From positions 1 to 64,000 of the forward strand of contig NZ_JACHYN010000006.1 of the NCBI RefSeq assembly GCF_014192915.1: a stretch of 64,000 nucleotides of DNA, read 5' to 3'. The position numbers and the translations under genes were made by a program. The notes under the pieces are model-generated. The model was given only the letters and a program-made list of their open reading frames with translations. It did no database searches and had not been told where the DNA came from. Position 1 is the stretch's first letter; every line of letters begins with the position of its first letter. The stretch comes from Azospirillum sp. OGB3. Its GTDB lineage: Bacteria > Pseudomonadota > Alphaproteobacteria > Azospirillales > Azospirillaceae. This document shows positions 16,373 to 24,258 of this stretch, one piece after another.

Positions 16373-16783
16373 TCAATCCTGCGCAACCCGCTTGCGGCCC
16401 AAACCGAGCTTCGTGGCCATTTCCGACCGGGCCTTGGCGTAGTTCGGAGCGACCATCGGATATTCCGCCGGCAAATTCCATTTGGCGCGGTAATCGTCCG
16501 GAGACATGTCGTAGACGGTCTTGAGATGCCGCTTCAGCATCTTCAGCTTCTTTCCGTCCTCCAGACAGATGATGTATTCCGGAGTGACCGACTTCTTGAT
16601 CGGCACCGCGGGGACCAACTCGGCCTTGGCTGGTGCGGCCCTCTCCTCGCCCAGGCCGTTGAAGGCCGCCTGAACGTTCAGAATCAGCGCCGGCAGGTCG
16701 GCGACCGGCACCGTGTTGTTGCCGACATAGGCCGAGACGACCTTGGCGGTCAGGGCCTGCAATTCCGATGCTTCGATGGTCAT
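16373..16783 (-). CDS. mucR: MucR/Ros-family zinc-finger transcriptional regulator
   Basis: A 136-residue protein with the family layout. The N-terminal half is the oligomerisation region (LTAKVVSAYVGNNTV). The C-terminal half holds the zinc-finger domain ICLEDGKKLKMLKRHLKTVY (~74-93), with Cys and two His among its ligands, then DYRAKWNLPAEYPMVAPNYA. MucR proteins are global H-NS-like repressors that bind AT-rich sites and control exopolysaccharide, motility and symbiosis genes in alphaproteobacteria. It is followed on the same strand by its own terminator. The HU gene lies 67 bases upstream on the same strand. Confidence 0.93.
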   Translation of the reverse strand: MTIEASELQALTAKVVSAYVGNNTVPVADLPALILNVQAAFNGLGEERAAPAKAELVPAVPIKKSVTPEYIICLEDGKKLKMLKRHLKTVYDMSPDDYRAKWNLPAEYPMVAPNYAKARSEMATKLGLGRKRVAQD

Positions 16784-16850
16784 GGCCGCGTTCAGCTCCG
16801 TTCCCCAGTGAGTCGGCTGGTTTCAATCAGCCTTGATTCAGGCAATTCGA

Positions 16851-17126
16851 TCAGACGTTTACCACGTCACGCAACTGCTTGGCGGGTTTGAAACGCGGCG
16901 CCTTGGATGCGGCGATCGGCACCGCTTCGCCAGTGCGTGGGTTTCGCCCCTCGCGAGCGGCGCGCTCGGCAACCTCGAAGATGCCGAACCCGGCAAGACG
17001 CACCTCCTCACCACGGGCAAGCGCCGAGGAAATGCCTTCAAACACCGATTGGACGACCTTCGCCGCATCGGATTTGCGGATGCCGGCGTTGGTCGCGATG
17101 GTCTCAATGAGTTCGGCTTGGTTCAT
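16851..17126 (-). CDS. hup: HU-family DNA-binding protein
   Basis: A 91-residue histone-like protein: MNQAELIETIATNAGIRKSDA at the start (split ~1-21), VRLAGFGIFEVAERAAREGRNP (split ~43-64) and GEAVPIAASKAPRFKPAKQL at the end, containing the beta-arm tip RNPRTGE and the proline that intercalates into DNA. HU dimers bend and compact DNA. A good ribosome binding site (CCAGGAG) precedes the ATG. Next to mucR, so two nucleoid-associated proteins are in tandem; separate promoters are possible. Confidence 0.95.
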   Translation of the reverse strand: MNQAELIETIATNAGIRKSDAAKVVQSVFEGISSALARGEEVRLAGFGIFEVAERAAREGRNPRTGEAVPIAASKAPRFKPAKQLRDVVNV

Positions 17127-17498
17127 GCGAAACTCCTGGTGCCTTCGCGAGGGTGGATTTTCTCGTGTTCTTGGCAGATCGAATCCATCCGCACAAGAGC
17201 GATGGGCGGGAAGGCAACCCTAAGTGTTTCATCAGTTATGAATTCTTGCATTAACTGTGGCCTGAATGCATCAAAGGGACCTTCCGGCGCGACACAACGG
17301 TGCCGCGTGGATGGCAAAGGAAGGATGTTTTCCGGGAAAAGTTGATCGACTCGCGGGATGCGAATCTTGAACGGACCATGGACAACACCATTTGCGTGGC
17401 GTTCGGGTCCGGGCCCCTCTGACGGCTGAGGCGTCAGCCGTGATGTCGGATACCGCTTGAATTCACTGCAGACGCAGCGCAATCAAGTGGGCCTTGTT
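17127..17498. other. Divergent intergenic region between hup and terC
   Basis: About 370 bases without a supported gene. An inverted repeat CAGTTA-N13-TAACTG spans 17233-17257 around an AT-rich centre, a possible operator. A stem-loop with arms ACGGCTGA and TCAGCCGT (about 17422-17441) lies in the leader of terC. I compared the leader with the yybP-ykoY manganese riboswitch and saw no convincing match. Confidence 0.45.
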
Positions 17499-18488
17499 AT
17501 GGATTCCCTTATCGCCTCCTTCTTTCTCGATTTCATGGGAAAGCCGGCGTGGGTCTGGCTGACCTTCGTCGGTCTTGTTCTTGCCTTGCTGGCCTTCGAT
17601 CTCGGCATCCTCAACCGGCGCGACCGCGAGATCGGTGTCAGGCAAAGCCTTCGCCTCTCCGCTTTCTACATCACCGTCGCCCTGCTGTTCGGCGGCTGGG
17701 TCTGGTGGTCGATGGGCGACGCGGCGGCCGCCCAGTACTACACGGGATTCTTCATCGAGAAGAGCCTGTCGCTCGACAATGTCTTCGTCATATCGCTGAT
17801 CTTCACCTACTTCGCGGTCCCGCGCGCCTACCAGCATCGCGTGCTGTTCTGGGGCATCCTGGGCGTGATCGTGATGCGCGGCCTGATGATCGCCGCCGGC
17901 GCCGCGCTGGTCAGCGAGTTCGACTGGGTCCTATACATCTTCGGCGCCTTCCTGTTGATCACCGGCGTGAAGATGCTGTTCGCCGTGGACAAGGAGCCGG
18001 ACCTCACCGGCAACCCGGCGCTGCGCTTCCTGACCCGGCACCTGCGGATCACCGACGGCTTCCGCGGCCAGAACTTCTTCGTGCGGGAAAAGGCACCCGA
18101 CGGGCGGATGGCGCTCTACGCCACGCCGCTGTTCCTGGCGCTGATGATGGTCGAGTTCGCCGATCTGATCTTCGCGGTGGACAGCGTGCCGGCGATTTTT
18201 GCCATCACCACCGATCCCTACATCATCTACACCAGCAACATCTTCGCCATCCTCGGCCTGCGCGCGCTCTACTTCGCGCTGGCGGCGATGGTCCACCGCT
18301 TCCGTTACCTGAAATACGCGCTGGCGCTGGTGCTGGTCTTCATCGGCGGCAAGATCTTCTACGCGCAGGTCTTCGGCAAGCCGGACCCGCTGATCTCGCT
18401 CGGTGTGACGCTGACCCTGATCGCCGGCGGCGTGGTCGTGTCGCTTCTCAAGACGCGCAGCGAGGGCAAGCGGCTGGCGGTGGAATGA
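17499..18488 (+). CDS. TerC/Alx-family integral membrane protein
   Basis: A 329-residue inner-membrane protein with about nine hydrophobic helices. It has the family motifs FFIEKSLSLDNVFVISLIF (~86-104) and MMVEFADLIFAVDSVPAIFA (~218-237), whose acidic residues lie in the membrane and are thought to bind a metal ion. Members include Alx and TerC and are linked to manganese export or tellurite resistance. The exact substrate is uncertain. The ATG at 17499 gives the normal family start; a TTG 42 bases upstream is less likely. It is convergent with the HAD phosphatase gene. Confidence 0.92.
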   Translation: MDSLIASFFLDFMGKPAWVWLTFVGLVLALLAFDLGILNRRDREIGVRQSLRLSAFYITVALLFGGWVWWSMGDAAAAQYYTGFFIEKSLSLDNVFVISLIFTYFAVPRAYQHRVLFWGILGVIVMRGLMIAAGAALVSEFDWVLYIFGAFLLITGVKMLFAVDKEPDLTGNPALRFLTRHLRITDGFRGQNFFVREKAPDGRMALYATPLFLALMMVEFADLIFAVDSVPAIFAITTDPYIIYTSNIFAILGLRALYFALAAMVHRFRYLKYALALVLVFIGGKIFYAQVFGKPDPLISLGVTLTLIAGGVVVSLLKTRSEGKRLAVE

Positions 18489-18494
18489 CGCCGG

Positions 18495-18962
18495 TCAGCC
18501 GGTGAAGCCCAGGCGCTTCAGGGCGGCGATGCTCTCCTTCGCGCTGGTGTGGAGGATGAAGTCGCCGCCCGCCTGCGTCCAGGGATCGCGGGCCTTCTCG
18601 CGGTCGTCGACGAGCACCGTGCCCGGCCCGCCGTGGCGGTGCTTGTCGCGGGCCATGCAGGTGATGACCCGCACATGAGGGCCCAGCATGTGGGCGACCC
18701 AGCGCCGCTTCTGCTCCGGCGCCCAGGAGCCGAGCGGAAGGCCGGTCAGGATGGTCGGGCCGTAAGGTTCGCAGAAGCGCCAGAGATCCTGCGCGTCGTG
18801 CATGAAGTCGAGCGTACCGAAGAAGTCGGGGTGGCGGGACAGTTCCCGCCACATGACCTTCATCGGGATCTCCTCCGGCCGCTTGCCGGTGACCGCCTTC
18901 ACGCCACGGTCGAAGTCGGCCAGAACGCCGTCGAGGTCGAGAAACAATTTGCGTTTTTGCAT
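18495..18962 (-). CDS. HAD-type phosphatase, 5'(3')-deoxyribonucleotidase-like
   Basis: A 155-residue protein beginning KRKLFLDLDGVLADFDRG, with the HAD motif I DLDGVLADF (Asp ~9 and ~11) typical of the NT5C deoxyribonucleotidase branch. Motif II is in ILTGLPLGS (~72-80) and the C-terminal acidic loop is VLVDDREKARDPW (~118-130). It probably removes phosphate from deoxynucleoside monophosphates in the cytoplasm; the substrate is inferred. The ATG at 18962 follows the upstream sequence poorly for an earlier start. It is divergent from the pyruvyl transferase gene (150 bases). Confidence 0.82.
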   Translation of the reverse strand: MQKRKLFLDLDGVLADFDRGVKAVTGKRPEEIPMKVMWRELSRHPDFFGTLDFMHDAQDLWRFCEPYGPTILTGLPLGSWAPEQKRRWVAHMLGPHVRVITCMARDKHRHGGPGTVLVDDREKARDPWTQAGGDFILHTSAKESIAALKRLGFTG

Positions 18963-19112
18963 CGTCCGCCTTGTCGCGCCCTTCCGCGTCTCGCCGTCTC
19001 CCACCTCCAGGCGACGGGGATGAAGAATACCGGCGTCGCGGAACCTTCGCCAGCCCATCGGGTTGCACCCGAAGGCATAGGCGCACGGATACTGTGCGGC
19101 AGGGGGGTACGG

Positions 19113-20243
19113 ATGACGGTCATAGGCATTTCAGGGTCTTACGGTGGCCTGAATTTGGGCGACGAGGCGATCCTCACCTCGGCCATCGAGCAGTTGCGCG
19201 CCACGGTGCCGGGGGTGGAGGTCGTCGTCTTCTCGCGCAACGCCGCCCACACGCAGGAGAACCATGCGGTCGACCGCGTCCTGAACCCGCGGGAGGCCAT
19301 GAAGGACGAGATCACCCCGGAGGTCGAGCGGCTTGATCTGCTCCTCCTGGGCGGTGGCGGCATCCTCTACGACAGCGAGGCGCAGACCTACCTGCGCGAG
19401 GTCACCATCGCGCAGAGGCTGGGCGTGCCGACCTACACCTTCGCCATCGGCGTCGGCCCGCTGAAGGACCGGGTGGAGCGCGACGCGGTGCGCGAGGGAC
19501 TGGACCGCATGGCCGGCATCACCGTCCGCGAGCCGAGCGCCAAACGGCTGATCGAGGAGATCGGCGTGCAGGTCCCTGTGACGGTCACCGCCGACCCGGC
19601 CCTGCTCCTGAAGCCGGAGCCCTTCACCGAGGAGATGCTGGCCGAGGCCGGCATTCCGCGCGGTCGTCCGCTGGTCGGTCTGTCGGTGCGCGAGCAGGGC
19701 GCTGCGGCGCCCGAACTCACCGACGCGGCCTACCACCAGCTTCTGGCCGAGGCGGCGGACTACATCGTGCAGCGCTTTGGCGCCGATGTGGTGTTCGTGC
19801 CGATGGAACGTGCCGACGTGCGGGAAGCGCACCGCGTCATGGGCCGCATGGCCGTGTCCGAGCGCGCCCATCTGCTGCAGTACCGCTACACGCCGCGCCA
19901 GATCATCGGGTTGATGGATCATTTCGAGATGGCCGTGGGGATGCGGCTGCATTTCCTGATCTTCGCGGCCATCACCGGCACGCCGCTGATCGCTCTGCCC
20001 TACGCCTCCAAGGTGTCGGATTTCCTGTCCTCGGTGGGGTTGGAGCCGCGGGCGACCGTGTCCCACACCACCGCCGGGACCTTCCTCGCCGACCTTGACC
20101 GCCTGTGGGATCACCGCGCGGAGCAGAAGGGACTGCTGCGCGATCGGCTTCCCGTGCTGATGGATCGCGCCCGCGAAACGGCGCCGCTGGCCCTGCGGAC
20201 GGTGACCCCGCGCGCCGAACCGGCGGTGGAGCTGGCGGAATAA
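19113..20243 (+). CDS. Polysaccharide pyruvyl transferase family protein (CsaB-like)
   Basis: A 376-residue protein of PF04230 type. The N-terminal glycine-rich segment IGISGSYGGLNLGDEAIL (~4-21), LLLLGGGGILYDSE (~77-90), and near the C-terminus the conserved AVGMRLHFLIFAAITGTP (~273-290) with its HFL and ITGTP signature. The family transfers pyruvate from phosphoenolpyruvate to sugars of envelope polymers or exopolysaccharides. The polymer here is unknown. ATG at 19113. The next gene, a FAD oxidoreductase, starts 30 bases downstream and is probably co-transcribed. Confidence 0.9.
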   Translation: MTVIGISGSYGGLNLGDEAILTSAIEQLRATVPGVEVVVFSRNAAHTQENHAVDRVLNPREAMKDEITPEVERLDLLLLGGGGILYDSEAQTYLREVTIAQRLGVPTYTFAIGVGPLKDRVERDAVREGLDRMAGITVREPSAKRLIEEIGVQVPVTVTADPALLLKPEPFTEEMLAEAGIPRGRPLVGLSVREQGAAAPELTDAAYHQLLAEAADYIVQRFGADVVFVPMERADVREAHRVMGRMAVSERAHLLQYRYTPRQIIGLMDHFEMAVGMRLHFLIFAAITGTPLIALPYASKVSDFLSSVGLEPRATVSHTTAGTFLADLDRLWDHRAEQKGLLRDRLPVLMDRARETAPLALRTVTPRAEPAVELAE

Positions 20244-20273
20244 TGGCCGGCGGAATGATGAAAGGAGCCAGTC

Positions 20274-21698
20274 TTGCCCGTTCTGCCCTGTCCTCCGAAC
20301 CCTGAATCGGTCACGCTGCCGCCGCGCCGCGCCATGAAGGTGGCGCGCTGCCACGTCCTCGTCGTCGGCGGCGGCCCCGCCGGCATGGGGGCGGCCATCG
20401 GCGCCGCCCAGTCGGGAGCCGAGACGATCCTGGTGGAGCGCTACGGCTTCCTCGGCGGCAACGCCACGGCGGCGCTCGTCATGCCCTGGATGAGCTTCTA
20501 CACCCAGCGCGGCTCGGTGGCGGTGGTCGACAACACCCGCCTGATGCCCCAGGACCACGGCCCCGGCGAGCCGGTGGTGGGCGGGGCGCTGGCCGTCTTC
20601 CTGGGGCGTCTGTACACCAACCAGGGAGCCATTCCGCCCTCGCCGGACACCGGCTTCACCGTTCCCTTCGACCCGGAGGTGCTCAAGGTCACCGCCCAGC
20701 AGATCCTGGATGAGGCCGGGGTGAAGGTGCTCCTGCACGCCTTCGCCTCCACCGTCCTCGGGGAGCCGGGAAAACCCGACGCCGTGGTCTTCGAGACGAA
20801 GTCCGGCCCGGTGGTCATCGAAGCCGACGTGATCGTGGATTGCACCGGCGACGGCGACATCGCGGCGCTGGCCGGCTGCGACTACGAGGTCGGGCGGGAG
20901 GAGGACGGGCTGACCCAGCCGATGACGCTGATGTTCCGTATGGTCGGCTTCGACCACGACGCCTTCAACGGCTATGTGCGGGAGCATCCGACGCAATGGC
21001 GCGGCGTGCACGGGCTGTGGGACCTTGTCTCCAAGGCCACCGCCAACGGCGACCTCGATCTGGCGCGCGAGGACATCCTGTTCTTCGCCACCACCCACCC
21101 CGGGGAGATCGCCCTGAACTGCACGCGGGTCACCGGCGCGCTGGGCACCGACGTCTTCGACCTGACCCGCGCGGAATGGGAGAGCCATCGGCAGGCCGCG
21201 CAGATCGCCAATTTCCTGCGCAAGTACGCCCCCGGATTCGCCGACGCCTACACCTGCCAGACCGGCACCGGAATCGGCATCCGCGAGACGCGGCGCATCG
21301 TCGGCGACTACGCCATGACCGCGGACGACGTGCTGGGGGCGGCGAAGTTCAAGGACGCCATCGCGCGCGGCACCTACCCGGTGGACATTCACAGCCCGAC
21401 CGGCCGCGGCACGGTGTTGAAGCGCGTGCCCTCCGGCGAATGGTACGAGGTGCCCATGCGGGCGCTTCTGCCCAAGGGGACGGAGAAGCTGCTGGTGGCC
21501 GGACGCTGCATCTCCGGCAGCCACGAGGCCCATTCCTCCTACCGGGTGACGCCCACCTGCATGGCGACGGGGCAGGCCGCCGGGGTCTGCGCGTCGATGG
21601 CGGCGCGGCGCGGCGAGCGCACCCGCGACATACCGGTCGGCGCCATCCAGCGCGAGCTGCTGCGCCAGGGCGCCCTGCTGCGCGAGCCGGAGGCGTAG
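20274..21698 (+). CDS. FAD-dependent oxidoreductase (FAD_oxidored family)
   Basis: A 474-residue protein with the FAD-binding loop VLVVGGGPAGMGAAIGAA (~28-45), LVERYGFLGGNATAALV (~53-69), the second dinucleotide segment VDCTGDGDIAALAGCDYE (~188-205) and a C-terminal KLLVAGRCISGSHEAHSSYR block (split ~408-427). It matches the PF12831 group of uncharacterised flavin oxidoreductases. The start is a TTG with AAAGGAG six bases upstream. It is likely in an operon with the pyruvyl transferase. The substrate is unknown. Confidence 0.85.
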   Translation: MPVLPCPPNPESVTLPPRRAMKVARCHVLVVGGGPAGMGAAIGAAQSGAETILVERYGFLGGNATAALVMPWMSFYTQRGSVAVVDNTRLMPQDHGPGEPVVGGALAVFLGRLYTNQGAIPPSPDTGFTVPFDPEVLKVTAQQILDEAGVKVLLHAFASTVLGEPGKPDAVVFETKSGPVVIEADVIVDCTGDGDIAALAGCDYEVGREEDGLTQPMTLMFRMVGFDHDAFNGYVREHPTQWRGVHGLWDLVSKATANGDLDLAREDILFFATTHPGEIALNCTRVTGALGTDVFDLTRAEWESHRQAAQIANFLRKYAPGFADAYTCQTGTGIGIRETRRIVGDYAMTADDVLGAAKFKDAIARGTYPVDIHSPTGRGTVLKRVPSGEWYEVPMRALLPKGTEKLLVAGRCISGSHEAHSSYRVTPTCMATGQAAGVCASMAARRGERTRDIPVGAIQRELLRQGALLREPEA

Positions 21699-21713
21699 TC
21701 CCGCAAGGCGAGG

Positions 21714-23054
21714 TCAGCGCATCGCGAAGAGTTCCTGGTGGAAACGTCGCTCCACCGGCAGGCCGTGGGCGGCGAAGTCGTGCCGCAGCGCCTGCCCGAA
21801 GCCAGTCGGGCCGCAGAACCAGACGCTGGCGTCGCGCCATTGCGGCACCAGGGCACGGATGCGCCCGCCGTCCAGACGACCGTCGCGGCGGTCAACCAGG
21901 ACATGGAGGCTCACCCCCGCCGCCGCGGCGTCGGCGGCGAGCTTCGCGATCGCCTCTTCGTCGTACTCGCTGGTGGTGTGGAAGAAGTCGATGGTTTGCC
22001 GCCGCCGTTCTGGGCTGGCCGCCAGGAACTTCATGCGGGCGATGAAGGGCGTGACGCCAATCCCGCCGCCCACCCAGATCTGGTGCGGGCAGGAATCGTC
22101 GAAGGTAAAGCAACCGTAAGGCCCCTCCACCGTCACCGCCTGGCCGACCGCCAGCCATTCCCGCAGGCGCCGGGTGTGGTCGCCAAGTTCCTTGACCACG
22201 AAGGTGATGCGACGCTCGGCATCGTTCCAGGCCGAGGCGATGGTGTAGGGATGGGCGCCCTCCGTCTTGTCCGAGGTGGCGAAGGCGAACTGGCCCGCCT
22301 TGTGGCCCGGCCAGCCCTGCGGAACGTCGATCGCGACCTCCAGCGTGCGCACGCCGGGAAAGTAATGGAGCGCGCTGATGGTGCCGGGAACCCGCCGGTC
22401 GGCGGCGACCCGGCCGAGCAGCGCGACAACGGCGGCCCAGGCGCTGGCGGCGAGGAGCGGAGCCAGGACCCAGCCGATGGGCGCGCTCCAGTAGGCGAAG
22501 TTGGTCAGCACGACGGCGTGGAAGACCAGCACGAGGTAGGCGATCGCCAGAAGGCGGTGCGTCTTGAAGAACAACCGGTAGGGAAGGCGTTTGAACAGCG
22601 CCAGCGCGATCAGCAGCACGGCCGCGTAGAAGGCCCATTCGCCGAGCCATTCGGCGGTGCCGCGCAGGCTGCGGAGCGACTGTTCGAGGGAACTGTCGGG
22701 CATGGCCCGCGGTCCCCGTTGCGGCCGGGCCAGCCACCCCCAGCCCACCGCCCATTTCGGCCCCTGGGCCCACAGCCAATGGACGACCGCCGCGACGAGG
22801 CCGGCGATGCCCAGCCATTTGTGCAGGCGGTACATTTTGTCGAGACCGCCGAACCACGCTTCCGGCCAGCGCGGCCGCAGCGCCAGGATCATTGCCATGC
22901 CCATGCAACCGATGGCGATGATCCCGCTGTACTGAACCAATGCGGCGCGAAGACCGAAGAAGCTATCCGCCAAAAACACTCCAGGTTCGGCGGCAAACCA
23001 TAAAATCGTGAGAAGGGCTAAAATACCCCACAAAGACAATTTTATCGCTTTCAT
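21714..23054 (-). CDS. Ferric-reductase-like membrane flavocytochrome with FAD/NAD(P) domain
   Basis: A 446-residue protein. The N-terminal half (~1-215) has six or so transmembrane helices with paired histidines (LHKWLGIAGLVAAVVH, ~78-93; KTHRLLAIAYLVLVFH, ~165-180) as in ferric reductase and NOX-like heme b domains. The C-terminal half (~220-446) is ferredoxin-NADP reductase-like: GHKAGQFAFATSD (FAD), HPYTIAS (FAD), VWVGGGIGVTPF-type loop (NAD) and a C-terminal aromatic. Electrons would pass from NAD(P)H through FAD to heme. The acceptor is unknown. The ATG at 23054 has GGAGG eight bases upstream. Confidence 0.88.
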   Translation of the reverse strand: MKAIKLSLWGILALLTILWFAAEPGVFLADSFFGLRAALVQYSGIIAIGCMGMAMILALRPRWPEAWFGGLDKMYRLHKWLGIAGLVAAVVHWLWAQGPKWAVGWGWLARPQRGPRAMPDSSLEQSLRSLRGTAEWLGEWAFYAAVLLIALALFKRLPYRLFFKTHRLLAIAYLVLVFHAVVLTNFAYWSAPIGWVLAPLLAASAWAAVVALLGRVAADRRVPGTISALHYFPGVRTLEVAIDVPQGWPGHKAGQFAFATSDKTEGAHPYTIASAWNDAERRITFVVKELGDHTRRLREWLAVGQAVTVEGPYGCFTFDDSCPHQIWVGGGIGVTPFIARMKFLAASPERRRQTIDFFHTTSEYDEEAIAKLAADAAAAGVSLHVLVDRRDGRLDGGRIRALVPQWRDASVWFCGPTGFGQALRHDFAAHGLPVERRFHQELFAMR

Positions 23055-23197
23055 GGCGACATCCTCCGTGTCGGCCACCGTCAAGGTGCGGATGGAGGGA
23101 TGATCGCGATCGCCTTTCCGGTGACAAGCCGATCCCGATCATCGCAGCCATTCGAATCGTCGGCCACGGCAACGGCGGGGGATGACGGGGGATTCGG

Positions 23198-24223
23198 TTA
23201 CTTGCGAATCCAGACCTTGGTTTCCATGAAGCGGTTGGCGAGGAAGCGGTAGGTCTGCTTCTGCAACTGCTCGATGGCGGTCGACTTCTCCACCGGCGTG
23301 GCGTCCCAGGCCTGAAGGATGTCCTCCCATTCCAGAAGCCGGGCGCGCAGGTCGTCACGGATCTTGCGGATGAAGGTCACGGTCGTGTCGAAGGCCTTCA
23401 GCGCGCCGAAGATCTCGCCGGTCTGGGCGTCCGCCTGCTCGAAGATGGCGTCGTAGTCCTTCAACGGCTTGTTCAACAGACCCTGCATGCGCGCGACCTC
23501 ATTGCACAGCGTACGGTCGGTCCGGTAGAGCTGGGTCAGCCGGCTCAGCTTGCCGCTGATGGCGCGGATGGCGTTGAAGCGGTCGCGCAGTGCCTCGATG
23601 TAGGATAGCTCCTGCGTCAGGTCCTCGATGCGGTCGGTCAGGTACTGCTCGTAATTGTCCTTGAGGCCGAGCTTCGCCGCGATGTCCTTGAAGGCGGCCT
23701 TGACGCGCTGCTTGGTCTGCGGGTCCTCGACGATCTGTTCCAACTCGTCGGCCTTCACCACGATCATCTCGGTTCCGGAGATCGAGGAGACGAGTTGGAC
23801 GGTCAGGCGCCCGCGCGCGATGGTCCGATGCTTCTCCTCAACCGACCAGGAGGCCCGGCCGTCCAGCAGTTCGCCCGGAATCTGCTCGCCGGGACGGATC
23901 TGCTTCACGAAGGCCAGCCCCTTGGCGACGATGTCCAGAAGTTTGGCGTCGCGGCTGTCCTCCTTGATGTCGAAGGATTCCATCAGCGTGTTGAAGGGCA
24001 GGGCGGCCTTCAGATCCCCCAGCAGGATGTGCAGGACCGGCTGCTTGGCGGACGGGTCGATGCAGAAGAAGGCCCCGGAGAGGCTGAAGACCTTGTGCTC
24101 AAAATCGAAATGTGTGTCCCGCATCGGCGCCGCGGGCGCGGCATCGGGTGGAGGCGCCGCCGCGGGCATCGCCTCGGCATCGGCTTCCGTGTTTCCGGTT
24201 TCGGGATCGGTGACATCGGACAT
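23198..24223 (-). CDS. Uncharacterised 341-residue protein
   Basis: An acidic, Ala/Pro-rich N-terminal tail (~1-35) is followed by a compact beta region (FEHKVFSLSGAFFCIDP, ~41-57) and a long helical section (~170-330) rich in charged residues with heptad-like runs such as DRIEDLTQELSYIEALRDRF, which suggests coiled coils. No signal peptide or membrane segment. I recognise it only as a conserved hypothetical of alphaproteobacteria. It lies between the ferric-reductase-like gene and puuB, 35 bases after the puuB stop on the same strand, so it may share that transcript. Confidence 0.7.
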   Translation of the reverse strand: MSDVTDPETGNTEADAEAMPAAAPPPDAAPAAPMRDTHFDFEHKVFSLSGAFFCIDPSAKQPVLHILLGDLKAALPFNTLMESFDIKEDSRDAKLLDIVAKGLAFVKQIRPGEQIPGELLDGRASWSVEEKHRTIARGRLTVQLVSSISGTEMIVVKADELEQIVEDPQTKQRVKAAFKDIAAKLGLKDNYEQYLTDRIEDLTQELSYIEALRDRFNAIRAISGKLSRLTQLYRTDRTLCNEVARMQGLLNKPLKDYDAIFEQADAQTGEIFGALKAFDTTVTFIRKIRDDLRARLLEWEDILQAWDATPVEKSTAIEQLQKQTYRFLANRFMETKVWIRK

Positions 24224-24258
24224 GGGAGGGGACCGGAAGCGGGAATGGGACGGGCAGG

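Noticed and set aside
17340..17498. A yybP-ykoY manganese riboswitch in the terC leader
   Set aside because: The stem-loop seen has no match to the conserved core bases.
19131..21533. An 800-residue open frame on the minus strand
   Set aside because: It is opposite the pyruvyl transferase and FAD oxidoreductase genes, which have clear family motifs.
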